From SB25 sp050180705 (GTDB lineage: Bacteria; Bacteroidota; Bacteroidia; Bacteroidales; Tenuifilaceae): 64,000 nt of DNA. The notes beneath the pieces are model-generated. The model worked only from the letters and a program-made list of their open reading frames with translations, was not told the origin of the DNA and did no database searches. Positions 8,985 through 18,692 of this stretch are shown here, piece after piece. The stretch's first letter is position 1; the number at the start of each line of letters is the position of its first letter. Made by a program: the position numbers and the translations under genes. Location of the stretch: NCBI GenBank assembly GCA_050180705.1, contig JBFXDX010000013.1, forward strand, positions 81,562-145,561, in the 5' to 3' direction.

Positions 8985-10340
8985 TTATACTGCTCCTTGA
9001 GCAATCATTGAGTCGGCAACTTTTACAAATCCACCAATGTTTGCACCATCTACATAGTTGATGAAACCATCGGGTTTAGTGCCGTACTTCTTGCAAGTTT
9101 CGTGAATATTAATCATAATTTGATGTAGACGTTGGTCAACTTCCTCGCGAGTCCACGATAAACGCAATGAGTTTTGTGACATCTCAAGTCCTGACGTGGC
9201 AACACCACCAGCGTTAGCAGCTTTGCCAGGTCCGTAAAGTATCTTTGCATTTAGGTAAACCTCAATTGCATCGGGGGTTGATGGCATATTTGCACCTTCT
9301 GAAACGCAGATGCAGCCATTCTTTACCAGTGTTTTGGCTTCTTCTCCATTTATTTCATTCTGAGTAGCAGATGGTAATGCAATGTCGCACTTGATTCCCC
9401 AAGGACGTTCGGATGCAAAATATTCGCAACCATACTTTTCGGCATACTCCTTAATACGTCCACGTTTCTCGTTCTTTAGCCACATTACATAGTTCAATTT
9501 CTCAGCATCAATACCTTTTGGATCGTAAATAAAACCTTCGGAATCGGATAGCGTTACAACCCTTCCACCAAGATCATTAACTTTCTCAACAGTGTACTGA
9601 GCAACATTTCCAGAACCTGAAACTGCTACGATTTTATCCTTGAAGCTTAGCCCACGAGTCTTAAGCATTTCCTGAGCAAAGTAAACATTACCATAGCCAG
9701 TAGCTTCTGGACGAATTAATGAACCACCCCATTTAAGACCTTTACCTGTTAAGACGCCAGTAAACTCGTTTCTAATACGTTTGTATTGGCCAAACATAAA
9801 TCCTATTTCACGTCCGCCAACACCTATATCGCCAGCAGGCACATCGGTGTCGGGACCAATATGGCGAGAAAGTTCTGTCATAAAACTTTGGCAGAAGCGC
9901 ATCACTTCTTTATCGCTTTTTCCTTTAGGATCGAAATCGGAACCACCTTTACCGCCACCCATTGGGAGTGATGTTAGGCTGTTTTTGAATACTTGCTCAA
10001 ATGCTAGAAACTTAAGAATACTAAGATTTACAGTTGGGTGAAAACGTAAACCACCTTTGTATGGACCAATTGCACTGTTCATTTCAATTCGGAATCCACG
10101 GTTTATTTGGATGTTGCCCTTGTCGTCAATCCATGGAACACGAAACATAATAACTCTTTCTGGTTCAGTAATTCGCTCAAGTATTTTCTCATCGCTGTAG
10201 ATAGGGTGTTCTTCGATGTAGGGCAAAATACTTTCAATTACCTCCCTGGCTGCTTGGTGAAATTCTGGTTCGCCAGGATTTTTAGCTACTAAATTAGCCA
10301 TAAAGGCGTTTGCTTTTTCTTGTAAGGCCATGTTTTTCAT
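8985..10340 (-). CDS. gdhA: NADP-type glutamate dehydrogenase
   Basis: A hexameric class I glutamate dehydrogenase (451 residues) catalysing reductive amination of 2-oxoglutarate with ammonia. It shows the substrate-binding region (GPYKGGLRFHP, GGGKGGSDFDPKGKS), the catalytic PAGDIGVGGREIG segment, and the dinucleotide-binding turn VSGSGNVAQYTVEK at ~238. Length and motifs match the NADPH-dependent bacterial enzyme; coenzyme preference is inferred from this. An upstream ATG at 10391 is in frame but adds a hydrophobic 17-residue extension, so the ATG at 10340 (MKNMALQEK) is preferred. The gene is followed by its own terminator, then by the transhydrogenase-like operon in the same direction, which could supply NADPH (inference). 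Confidence 0.92.
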   Translation of the reverse strand: MKNMALQEKANAFMANLVAKNPGEPEFHQAAREVIESILPYIEEHPIYSDEKILERITEPERVIMFRVPWIDDKGNIQINRGFRIEMNSAIGPYKGGLRFHPTVNLSILKFLAFEQVFKNSLTSLPMGGGKGGSDFDPKGKSDKEVMRFCQSFMTELSRHIGPDTDVPAGDIGVGGREIGFMFGQYKRIRNEFTGVLTGKGLKWGGSLIRPEATGYGNVYFAQEMLKTRGLSFKDKIVAVSGSGNVAQYTVEKVNDLGGRVVTLSDSEGFIYDPKGIDAEKLNYVMWLKNEKRGRIKEYAEKYGCEYFASERPWGIKCDIALPSATQNEINGEEAKTLVKNGCICVSEGANMPSTPDAIEVYLNAKILYGPGKAANAGGVATSGLEMSQNSLRLSWTREEVDQRLHQIMINIHETCKKYGTKPDGFINYVDGANIGGFVKVADSMIAQGAV

Positions 10341-10723
10341 AATACGTAAATTTAGTTGGTTAATAAAGAATGTTAATGAAACAAGGAACAATACAGTTAC
10401 AATTAAATAGCCAAATGAAATATTTCGCTACAATTTATTAAAAAAATAATAAGCTGACTGTTAATGTGTAAATATTTTTTCATAAAAAATTGATAATTGT
10501 CATATGTTTTTTGAAAAACCTTGTAATTGTCGGGTTTTTAGAATGGTGTGTGTTTGATCCTGTGCTAAAAGTTTGGATTACTTTCATCTTTTAAGGATGA
10601 TCTTATTGATTAAGACTAAAATTCTCTATATCTTGATTGACTGATTGTGAGTACTGTGGTCTTCAATTGAGTAAGTTGTTTTGGCTTATAGAATTGAGGA
10701 CTTCCATTAAACCATATAGAGTT
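10341..10723. other. Divergent intergenic region without a gene
   Basis: A 383-bp AT-rich spacer between gdhA (minus) and the receiver/PPDK-N gene (plus). It must hold both promoters, but I see no clean TAnnTTTG box, repeat or RNA structure. An in-frame TTG at 10637 would extend the plus gene by 29 atypical residues and is not favoured. Confidence 0.5.
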
Positions 10724-13700
10724 ATGGAGCAAAATGCAAACCCCGAGGAATTTTTCCGATTATTAGCACAAAGCAAGGAGCGCTTAAAGGAATTATCCGC
10801 AATAAATAATGCTGTTACAATATTAAAGGAGGGAAAGCCAATTCCTGAAACATTGCATCAGTTTTGCCTTATTTTACCCGATGCATGGCAATACCCCGAA
10901 TATACTGTTGCGCGGGTGAAGTATGGTGAGTTTGAGTTTCAAACAGTTGGTTTTAAGGAAACGCCCTGGTGTCAGAGGCAGGGGTTTGAGTCGATTGATG
11001 GTACTTTTGGTGCTGTTGAGATCTTTTACACAAGAGATTTTTCGAAGGAGTTTGAAGGTCCATTTCTTAAGGAGGAGCGAGATTTAATAAACAATCTTGC
11101 CAATATTCTACTTGGCTATATCAACAGCATTAAGGGACGTGATGTTATTCGGGAGGGGAAAATCTCACCCAAGAAAAAGCAGGCGGCAGAAACCCCTCAT
11201 ACAAAAAAGTTACTTCAGCGTTTCATCAATCAGCATAATGCCGATAGGGATGTTTATCACGATTTGATGCCCTTTAAGGTTCATGAGATATTGCTTATAT
11301 CAACTCTTTACGATGCTTACAGCATTGAGCGCGAGGATAGATTGACTGATAATATTTTGGGCGAGTACGCTAAACTGAGTTTGTCGGGAGTGCCTCGTAT
11401 AACAGGTGTTTCTACTCTCGATGAGGCATTAGAGAAGTTGGAGGAGCGGTACTTCAATATGATTATCATTATGATGGGAGCCGACACGGTTAACCCTCTT
11501 AAAATGGCATCGAGAATTAAGGAGGATTATCAGCATATTCCATTGTATTTGCTGGTTAATAACAATGCAATTGTAAACGACATTGAAAAGAATCCTAATG
11601 CAATATTGGGCATCGATAAGATTTTTGTGTGGAATGGTGAGCCTAAGATTTTCTTTTCGATGATAAAGTTGCTTGAGGATAAAGTCAATATCGAGAATGA
11701 TACGCGGGTTGGGTTAACGCGGGTTATTCTTTTGGTTGAGGATTCGCCTAAGTATTATTCGCGATATCTGCCTTTGCTGTATGGTAGTGTGCTAGAGCAA
11801 ACAAAAAGGGTTGTTGAGGATGTTAGCACCGATGATTTGTACAAAGTTTTACGAATTCGTATTCGTCCAAAAATACTGCTGGCCGGAAACTACGAGGAGG
11901 CCATGGAGCTTTTTAATCGGTACAAAAATTACATGCTTTGCTTGATATCCGATGTGAAGTTTTATAGAGATGGCGTTTTGGATGATAATGCAGGCGTTGC
12001 GCTTGTGGAGCATGCTCGCAAAACGTTGCCAAATCTTCCGGTGATTCTTCAATCATATGAGAATTCGAATGAGGAGATTGCTTTTAGGCTGAAAGTTTCA
12101 TTCCTAAATAAGAACTCAGAAAGTTTGCTACAGGATATCAAGAACTTTTTGAGTAATTATTTGGGCTTTGGCGATTTTGTGTTTAAGGATCAGGATGGAA
12201 GTCCAATTGCAATAGCGGCAACCATGGAGGAGTTCGAAAGGGCTTTACGCATAATTCCAGATGAGAGTCTCCTGTTTCATGCTCAAAAGAACCATTTCTC
12301 CATGTGGCTTTCTGCCCGTGGCGAAATTCAGGTTGCAAGAATTATACATCCATCTAAAATTGATGATTTTTCGGGACCTGCCGAAATTCGGGAATATTTA
12401 CTTTATACGCTAAAAAAGTATCGTCAGGAAAAACGTCGTGGGAAGATTGTTGGATTCGAAACCGACTGGGAGGTCGATGAGAGTAACATTGTAAGTCTTG
12501 CTGATGGCTCGTTTGGTGGAAAGGGTAGGGGATTGTCATTCATCAATACATTGATTTACACATTCGATATAACACAGTATACGCCTGATATTAATTTACG
12601 AACACCTCGAACATCCATCATAGGAACCAATGAGTTTGAGTGTTTCATGACTAGAAATGATCTTTACGAGAAGGTGTTTTCCTCTAATAATTATGAGGAG
12701 ATAGAGCAGCACTTTATCAATGCTGAACTTTCCGATCAGTTAAAGATGAGGCTCGATAGGCTTCTTCAAATTTATCATCGCCCATTGGCGGTTCGTTCTT
12801 CAGGAATGCTCGAGGACTCAATAATGCAACCATTCGCAGGAATTTTCGAAACGTACTTAATTCCCAATGCCCATCCCGATCGATCGGTTCGAATGGAACG
12901 GCTAATGAATGCAATTAAATTGGTTTATGCGTCGGTTTTTTCGCCTACAGCGTTAGCGTATATAAAAGCGCTAAATCTTCGTGTTGAGGATGAGAAAATG
13001 GCAGTGATAATTCAGGAGGTTGTTGGAGAAAATTTCGGAAATTACTACTACCCGCATATAAGTGGAGTCGCTCAGTCGTATAATTACTATCCTTTTGGAC
13101 ATATCGAGCCAGAGGATGGGTTTGCCAATATAGCTATTGGTTTAGGAAAGTATGTTGTTGAGGGTGGTCGGGCATATAGGTTTTGCCCAAAATATCCAAC
13201 TCTAATTAACTATACGCTGGATGATTTGATTAAAAATTCGCAGGTGGAGTTTCTTGCAGTTGATACAGAACGGCGCGAGTACGATTTGATGACAGGAGAT
13301 GAGGCTGGCTTGGTTCATCTCGACCTGTTTGAAGCAGAAAAACAAGGAACGCTAAAGCATTGTGCATCGGTGTATAGTGCAGAGAATGGCAGTCTTACTC
13401 CAGGACTTAGTCAATCGGGACCAAGAGTGGTGAATTTTGCCAATGTATTAAAGTATAACTATATACCATTGGCGAATACAATCGATGTAATCCTTGATAT
13501 TGTTCAGGAAGCGCTTGGTGCACCTTGCGAAATAGAGTTTGCGGTTGATTTAAACCGTGATGCAAACTATAAGGCGTCGTTTTTCCTGCTTCAGATAAAG
13601 CCTTTGATGGGAAATGTTCAAGAGTACAAAATAAATCCCGATACAATTGAAAAGGATAAGTTGGTGTTGCTTTCGAACAATAGCATGGGGAATGGTTTGA

Positions 13701-14170
13701 TAAATACTATTTCTGATATTATTTATATTGATAAGGAAAATTTCGATAAGTCGATGACTTTGGAGATGGCCAAGGAGATTGAGCATTTGAATAGTCTCTT
13801 GATAGACGAGAGCCGAAACTATATTCTGATTGGTCCAGGGCGTTGGGGGTCGCGCGATAGATGGATTGGTATTCCTGTGAATTGGCCTCAGATTTCGAAC
13901 GCCAAGGTGATTGTAGAGACAAGTTTTGATGATTTTCCTTTGGATGCATCGTATGGCTCACACTTCTTCCACAATGTAATATCGATGAATGTGGGATACT
14001 GCTCCATAGGAAATTACGATAGTTATTCCTTTATTTCGTGGAATAGACTTGATGCGTTACCTGTTGTCAACCGGACAAAGTTCTTTAAGCATGTTCGATT
14101 CCCAGAACCGTTAGAAATTCGGATGGATGGATCACAAAGGCTGATTGCAGTTAGTTTTAGCAACGATTAA
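10724..14170 (+). CDS. Receiver-like domains fused to a PEP synthase/PPDK ATP-binding domain
   Basis: A 1148-residue cytoplasmic protein. Residues ~1-140 resemble a GAF-like sensory domain. Two response-regulator-like folds follow at ~185-330 and ~350-495; the second keeps an acidic VEDS and an Asp in LISDVKF, while the first looks degenerate. From ~610 to the end is a PPDK N-terminal (PEP/pyruvate-binding, ATP-grasp) domain: GSFGGKGRGLSF and the hallmark AVRSSGMLEDS with FAGIFETY. The phosphohistidine swivel domain and the PEP-binding TIM barrel of complete PPDK or PEP synthase are missing, so it is probably not a stand-alone PEP synthase. Signal-controlled phosphotransfer is plausible but unproven. 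The start ATG at 10724 is chosen because residues before it are not domain-like. Confidence 0.75.
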   Translation: MEQNANPEEFFRLLAQSKERLKELSAINNAVTILKEGKPIPETLHQFCLILPDAWQYPEYTVARVKYGEFEFQTVGFKETPWCQRQGFESIDGTFGAVEIFYTRDFSKEFEGPFLKEERDLINNLANILLGYINSIKGRDVIREGKISPKKKQAAETPHTKKLLQRFINQHNADRDVYHDLMPFKVHEILLISTLYDAYSIEREDRLTDNILGEYAKLSLSGVPRITGVSTLDEALEKLEERYFNMIIIMMGADTVNPLKMASRIKEDYQHIPLYLLVNNNAIVNDIEKNPNAILGIDKIFVWNGEPKIFFSMIKLLEDKVNIENDTRVGLTRVILLVEDSPKYYSRYLPLLYGSVLEQTKRVVEDVSTDDLYKVLRIRIRPKILLAGNYEEAMELFNRYKNYMLCLISDVKFYRDGVLDDNAGVALVEHARKTLPNLPVILQSYENSNEEIAFRLKVSFLNKNSESLLQDIKNFLSNYLGFGDFVFKDQDGSPIAIAATMEEFERALRIIPDESLLFHAQKNHFSMWLSARGEIQVARIIHPSKIDDFSGPAEIREYLLYTLKKYRQEKRRGKIVGFETDWEVDESNIVSLADGSFGGKGRGLSFINTLIYTFDITQYTPDINLRTPRTSIIGTNEFECFMTRNDLYEKVFSSNNYEEIEQHFINAELSDQLKMRLDRLLQIYHRPLAVRSSGMLEDSIMQPFAGIFETYLIPNAHPDRSVRMERLMNAIKLVYASVFSPTALAYIKALNLRVEDEKMAVIIQEVVGENFGNYYYPHISGVAQSYNYYPFGHIEPEDGFANIAIGLGKYVVEGGRAYRFCPKYPTLINYTLDDLIKNSQVEFLAVDTERREYDLMTGDEAGLVHLDLFEAEKQGTLKHCASVYSAENGSLTPGLSQSGPRVVNFANVLKYNYIPLANTIDVILDIVQEALGAPCEIEFAVDLNRDANYKASFFLLQIKPLMGNVQEYKINPDTIEKDKLVLLSNNSMGNGLINTISDIIYIDKENFDKSMTLEMAKEIEHLNSLLIDESRNYILIGPGRWGSRDRWIGIPVNWPQISNAKVIVETSFDDFPLDASYGSHFFHNVISMNVGYCSIGNYDSYSFISWNRLDALPVVNRTKFFKHVRFPEPLEIRMDGSQRLIAVSFSND

Positions 14171-14205
14171 TGCTGTCAGTTGTTCTCCTTTGCTAAATTT
14201 GCATC

Positions 14206-14880
14206 ATGCAAAAGGATAATCTTCATATTACGGCCGATGGTTCGCATACATTGTACTCTGAGGTGCATAATGCCTATTATCATTCCATGAATGGTGCTTT
14301 GACAGAGTCTTTGCACATCTTCATTGATGCTGGTTTTCGGTACGTGTCAAATCAATTTAAGCAGATTTCGGTACTCGAAGTTGGTTTAGGAACCGGCTTA
14401 AATGCAGCCTTAACTGCTAAGGAATCTCAAGAACTTGCCATTCAAACTACATATACTGCAATTGAACTATATCCAATATCGGAGCAGCAGATTAAGGCTT
14501 TAAATTATTGCGAAATTTTAGAGCCAGTAATTGCCGATTTTTGGAATAGAATAATGCTTGCAGAATGGTACAATGCAGTATCTATTAACGATTACTTTGG
14601 GGTTAGCAAAATAAATTCCGATTTCACTAAGTGGATTCCGAACAAAACTTTCAACCTGATTTATTTCGATGCATTTGCACCTGAGGATCAGCCAGAGATG
14701 TGGTCTGCTGAAATGTTTCAGAAATTATACGATGCTCTTTCGATTGGAGGCGTGCTGGTTACCTATTCATCGAAAGGAATTGTAAAGCAAGCCTTAAGAA
14801 CTGTGGGTTTTAGGGTAGAGCGTCTTGTCGGACCTCCCGGCAAAAGGCATATTTTAAGAGCAGTTAAAGAGTGTTTGTAG
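14206..14880 (+). CDS. mnmD: MnmD-like tRNA wobble-uridine methyltransferase
   Basis: A SAM-dependent methyltransferase of the MnmC N-terminal/MnmD family (DUF752), which completes mnm5(s2)U at the tRNA wobble position. It shows the SAM motif EVGLGTGLNAAL, the family signature YFDAFAPEDQPEMW, and the C-terminal VGPPGKRHI. At 224 residues it is the stand-alone methyltransferase without the FAD-dependent MnmC2 domain, as is common in Bacteroidota. It starts 35 bp after the PPDK-N gene, so they may be cotranscribed. Confidence 0.85.
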   Translation: MQKDNLHITADGSHTLYSEVHNAYYHSMNGALTESLHIFIDAGFRYVSNQFKQISVLEVGLGTGLNAALTAKESQELAIQTTYTAIELYPISEQQIKALNYCEILEPVIADFWNRIMLAEWYNAVSINDYFGVSKINSDFTKWIPNKTFNLIYFDAFAPEDQPEMWSAEMFQKLYDALSIGGVLVTYSSKGIVKQALRTVGFRVERLVGPPGKRHILRAVKECL

Positions 14881-15038
14881 TTTATAGTGTGTGGTGTTTG
14901 CAAGGTGTTCTATCTTCTTAATTCTTAATTCTAACTTCTTTGCAATAAACTTCCCATTCTGTTATTTTTCATTTTCTTGGTAAAAAATTATACTTTTACG
15001 GTTTAATGAATATTGTATAACTATAAATCTTTAAAATC

Positions 15039-16382
15039 ATGGGAGCATTTCATGCATACGACATTCGTGGTATTTACAATAAGGATTTTAACAAGGATGA
15101 TGCCTACAAGGTAGGATTTTTCTTGGTGGAACTGCTTAAAACCGATAAGGTTTTGGTAGGAAGAGATGCCCGCGAATCGTCTGATGAGATATATGAGTAT
15201 TTAACCAATGGAATTACCGATGCCGGTGCCGATGTGTATACTTTAGGGTTGGCCACAACTCCAATGGTTTACTATGCAACAGCAAAAGGAAATTTCAATG
15301 CTTCGGTGCAAATTACAGCATCGCACAATCCTCGTGAGTACAATGGAATGAAGGTGTCGCGTGAGAATGCCGAACCTGTTGGTTACGATACTGGCCTAAA
15401 GTTTATCGAGGATAAGATGAAAACAACGCCAGTTGTTCCTGTTGCTAAAAAAGGAAAAATTATTGATCACAATATAAGGCAGGAGTACATCGCGTTCCTT
15501 AATGGATTCAAGCGCGATTATTCGAATCTTTCGGTTGGTATCGATTGCTCAAATGGTATGGCTGCGCTTATCATCAAGGATATTCTTGGTCATACTCCAG
15601 TCTACTTGTACGATGAGTTGGATGGAACATTCCCTAACCATGAGGCAAACCCATTGATTCCCGAGAATGTGGTAGATCTTCAGAATTTGGTTCGTAAGCA
15701 TAAATGCGATTTCGGTATTATTTTCGATGGCGATGCCGACCGTGTTATGTTTGTTGATGAGAATTCCCGCTTTATCTCTCCCGACCTTATGATTGGCTTG
15801 CTTGGTCATTATTTTCTAGAGGAAAAAGGTCTGAAGGGTAACGTGCTTCAGGATATCAGAACATCAAAGGCTGTTGGCGAATACCTAACTCCAAAGGGTG
15901 CAACTATGCATACTTGGCGCGTAGGTCGTGCTTATGCCGCTAAAAAATTACGCGAGATTGATGGTATTTATGGTGGCGAACTTGCTGGTCACTACTACTT
16001 CCGCGATTTCTTCTACTCCGATTCTGGAATGCTAGCTTGTATTCTGATTATGAATATCGTTAGCAAGATGAAGGAGAAAGGCTTAAAGCTATCGCAGGTG
16101 ATAGATAAGATTGAAACCTATGCAAATTCTGGCGAAATCAACTTTAAGATTGAGAAAAAACAAGAGGCAATGGATGCCGTTCGTGAGTATTTTATTACCA
16201 ACGAAAAGCCAACTGCGTCGTTCGATTTTGATGGATACCGCGTTGAGTTCCCCGATTGGTGGTTCAACATTCGTCCTTCGAATACCGAGCCTTACCTACG
16301 TTTCATTGCCGAGGCAAAAACAACGGCAATGCTCGTTGAAAAAGTGAATAAGGCCAAGGAGATTATTAATAGCATTAAGTAG
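15039..16382 (+). CDS. Phosphomannomutase/phosphoglucomutase
   Basis: An alpha-D-phosphohexomutase of 447 residues interconverting hexose 6- and 1-phosphates for nucleotide-sugar synthesis. The phosphoserine loop is TASHNPREYNG, the Mg-binding loop is FDGDADRVMF, the sugar-binding loop is GGELAGHYY, and the phosphate-binding loop is RPSNTEPYLR. The GGELAGH loop is the PMM/PGM type, so mannose and glucose phosphates are both likely substrates. Single gene with a strong terminator after it. Confidence 0.92.
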   Translation: MGAFHAYDIRGIYNKDFNKDDAYKVGFFLVELLKTDKVLVGRDARESSDEIYEYLTNGITDAGADVYTLGLATTPMVYYATAKGNFNASVQITASHNPREYNGMKVSRENAEPVGYDTGLKFIEDKMKTTPVVPVAKKGKIIDHNIRQEYIAFLNGFKRDYSNLSVGIDCSNGMAALIIKDILGHTPVYLYDELDGTFPNHEANPLIPENVVDLQNLVRKHKCDFGIIFDGDADRVMFVDENSRFISPDLMIGLLGHYFLEEKGLKGNVLQDIRTSKAVGEYLTPKGATMHTWRVGRAYAAKKLREIDGIYGGELAGHYYFRDFFYSDSGMLACILIMNIVSKMKEKGLKLSQVIDKIETYANSGEINFKIEKKQEAMDAVREYFITNEKPTASFDFDGYRVEFPDWWFNIRPSNTEPYLRFIAEAKTTAMLVEKVNKAKEIINSIK

Positions 16383-16408
16383 TAGATAGTAGAATTAATA
16401 TATAGATT

Positions 16409-16440
16409 AACCCCGTTTGTTTAGAACGGGGTTATTTTTT
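16409..16440 (+). terminator. Rho-independent terminator after phosphohexomutase gene
   Basis: A 9-bp stem AACCCCGTT/AACGGGGTT with a 7-nt loop, followed within two bases by six T. Confidence 0.9.
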
Positions 16441-16471
16441 GAATTAATTTATAATGGTATTTGAAAAAAAC

Positions 16472-16479
16472 TATCTTTG
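16472..16479 (+). promoter_or_regulatory. Bacteroidota -7 box (TATCTTTG) before the ABC-kinase cluster
   Basis: A match to TAnnTTTG, about 50 bp before the preferred start at 16530. It lies inside the longer reading frame that begins at 16461, arguing for the later start. No well-spaced -33 TTTG is seen. Confidence 0.5.
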
Positions 16480-16529
16480 ATATAGAGATTGTTAACTCTA
16501 AAAATAACCGTTCAGAAGCATTCAAATTT

Positions 16530-17990
16530 ATGTATCAATTACTTATTCATTACTGGAAGGAGAAAATCCGTTCTCCGTTTTGGCAAAAAAGTGTTTTTAT
16601 CAATGTCGTATTGGGTATTTTGGCCCTGTATTTAATGTTGAATTGTTTAGCATTGAGTTATTTTGCCGATGAGATTCTGAAAAGCGCTTTTCCAAATCAG
16701 CAAGTATTATTCTCATTCAACCGCTTATTACTTTACTATTTTCTATTCGATATAGTATTACGGTTCTTTCTTCAACAACTGCCTGTAATTGCAATTCAAC
16801 CCTATTTATCATTGCCAATCAAGAAGAGCACATTGCTTCATTTTCCACTTTTGAGGAGTGTTTTTAGTTTCTTCAATTTAGTTGGATTAATCTTGGTTGT
16901 GCCCTTTTTCATAAAAGTGATAGTTCCATCCGAATCTTTAAGTTATTGCATATTCTGGTTAATTACTGTGCTGTCTTTAATTTTTGTTTACAACTTCCTT
17001 AATTTTTCGCTTAAGAAATACTTTACTAAAAAATCGTTGTTGGTAATAATCTGCATTATGCTTATTGGGACTATAATATTTTTGGATAGTTCGGGGTTCA
17101 TTTCAATCCCATCGTTGTTGTCCAACTATTTTGCCAACTATAGTCAATATACATTATTAGTGTTAGTGCCAATGGTGGTGTTAGTGGCTTTTTACTATAT
17201 GGCATACATGCTTTTAAAGAAAAACTCTTACATCGAATCGACTGGGAAAAATGGTAGCTCTAAGGTGAATAAAATGAAATTTCTTGCCAACTATGGGATT
17301 ATCGGTAGTTTAATTGGATCAGAAATGAAATTGATTCTTCGGAATAAACGCCCGAAATCGATGCTTTACTTAAGTGCATTCTTCCTACTTTATGGATTTA
17401 TCTTTTATCAGAAAGTGTACATGAATAATCCATATATGATGGCTTTTGTAGGTATATTTTTAACCTCTACGCTTGCAATGTTTTACTACCAGTTTGTCTT
17501 TTCGTGGGAGAGTTCTTTTTTTGATACTTTTTTGGTTCATAGAATCCCAGTTTCGGATTTTGTGTCATCAAAGTATTACCTTTTTGCGATGATGTGTACG
17601 TTGAGTTACATTGTAACCTTACCCTATGCATTTGTCGATTACAAAATAGCATTTATCAATACTGCCATGGTGCTTTTTAATATTGGGGTGTCGTCAATTG
17701 TGCTTTTTTATTTTGGCTCCTTCAGTAACTCTTTTATCGACTTGGGAAAAAGCCAATTTATGAATTACCAAGGAACTGGTGCTCATCATTTCTTGATGAT
17801 GCTGCCTCTTTTTGGTATTCCAATGCTTATTATTTTACCATTCCACATTTTTGGTCTCGAAAAATATAGTTTTTATGCAATTGCCTTGGTAGGTATAGTT
17901 GCGATAGTATTTCATAAATATCTTATAAGTTTTATTAGCCATCAACTTATTAAACGAAAGTATAGGATGGCTTGTGGTTTTAGACAGTAA
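16530..17990 (+). CDS. DUF5687-type ABC transporter permease
   Basis: An integral membrane protein of 486 residues with about ten to twelve hydrophobic segments, resembling the DUF5687 family of Bacteroidota ABC export permeases. A short amphipathic N-terminus (HYWKEKIRSPFWQKS) precedes the first helix. The next gene, 11 bp downstream, encodes its likely ATPase, so the pair probably forms an export or lipid-moving system with unknown substrate. An in-frame ATG at 16461 would add 23 polar residues but would put the -7 box inside the gene, so the ATG at 16530 is preferred. Confidence 0.75.
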   Translation: MYQLLIHYWKEKIRSPFWQKSVFINVVLGILALYLMLNCLALSYFADEILKSAFPNQQVLFSFNRLLLYYFLFDIVLRFFLQQLPVIAIQPYLSLPIKKSTLLHFPLLRSVFSFFNLVGLILVVPFFIKVIVPSESLSYCIFWLITVLSLIFVYNFLNFSLKKYFTKKSLLVIICIMLIGTIIFLDSSGFISIPSLLSNYFANYSQYTLLVLVPMVVLVAFYYMAYMLLKKNSYIESTGKNGSSKVNKMKFLANYGIIGSLIGSEMKLILRNKRPKSMLYLSAFFLLYGFIFYQKVYMNNPYMMAFVGIFLTSTLAMFYYQFVFSWESSFFDTFLVHRIPVSDFVSSKYYLFAMMCTLSYIVTLPYAFVDYKIAFINTAMVLFNIGVSSIVLFYFGSFSNSFIDLGKSQFMNYQGTGAHHFLMMLPLFGIPMLIILPFHIFGLEKYSFYAIALVGIVAIVFHKYLISFISHQLIKRKYRMACGFRQ

Positions 17991-18001
17991 ATTTTTGTTG
18001 T

Positions 18002-18691
18002 ATGATAGAGATTACAAACCTTTCAAAGGTATATGGAAAAAAGTTTGCTCTTACTGTTGAGCAATTAAGCGTTAAGCAGCGAGAATTGGTTGGTTTGGTG
18101 GGTAATAATGGCGCTGGCAAAACCACCTTGCTTAGTTTGATGCTCGATTTAATTCCAGCAACAGCAGGTGCTGTTAAGTCGAAGGGATTGGAGGTGAATA
18201 AATCTGAGGATTGGAAAAACTTCACGGGTTCGTATTTGAATGAGCGTTTTTTGATTCCTTACCTTACGCCCATTGAGTTTTTTGAGTTTATTGGAGGTTT
18301 GCATGGTAAAAATAAAGCAGACATAGCAATCTTTCTGAAAGAAAATGAAGATTTCTTCTCAATCGAAGACGAGGATTTGTATATACGCGAACTATCTGCG
18401 GGAAATAAAAACAAGGTAGGTATTCTGGCTGCAATGATTTCGAATCCTGAAATCATTATCCTTGATGAGCCATTTGCAAACTTAGATCCCAGCTCGCAGT
18501 TGTGGCTAAAATCGAAGTTAAAGGAATTGAATAGCAATGGCACTACAATTATAATATCGAGCCACGATTTAATGCATGTAACCGAAATTTGCTCTAGAAT
18601 CTTAATTCTTGAAGATGGTAAACTCGTGAACGATAGCGTAACTCACAGCAACAGTTTGCAGGAACTTGAAAGTTACTTTAAGTTGAATTAA
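18002..18691 (+). CDS. ABC transporter ATP-binding protein
   Basis: A single ABC ATPase domain of 229 residues. Walker A is GNNGAGKTT, the signature is LSAGNKNKVG (a variant of LSGGQ), Walker B is IIILDEPFA, and the switch His lies in SSHDLMH. It is the nucleotide-binding partner of the permease directly upstream. The protein kinase gene follows after a single base, so these three genes are almost certainly one transcription unit. Confidence 0.88.
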   Translation: MIEITNLSKVYGKKFALTVEQLSVKQRELVGLVGNNGAGKTTLLSLMLDLIPATAGAVKSKGLEVNKSEDWKNFTGSYLNERFLIPYLTPIEFFEFIGGLHGKNKADIAIFLKENEDFFSIEDEDLYIRELSAGNKNKVGILAAMISNPEIIILDEPFANLDPSSQLWLKSKLKELNSNGTTIIISSHDLMHVTEICSRILILEDGKLVNDSVTHSNSLQELESYFKLN

Positions 18692-18692
18692 T

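Noticed and set aside
10724..14170. Complete PEP synthase or PPDK
   Set aside because: Only the N-terminal ATP-binding domain is present; the phosphohistidine and PEP domains are missing.
14194..14201. TAAATTTG box as promoter of the MnmD gene
   Set aside because: It is too close to the ATG (the transcript would begin at or after the start codon).
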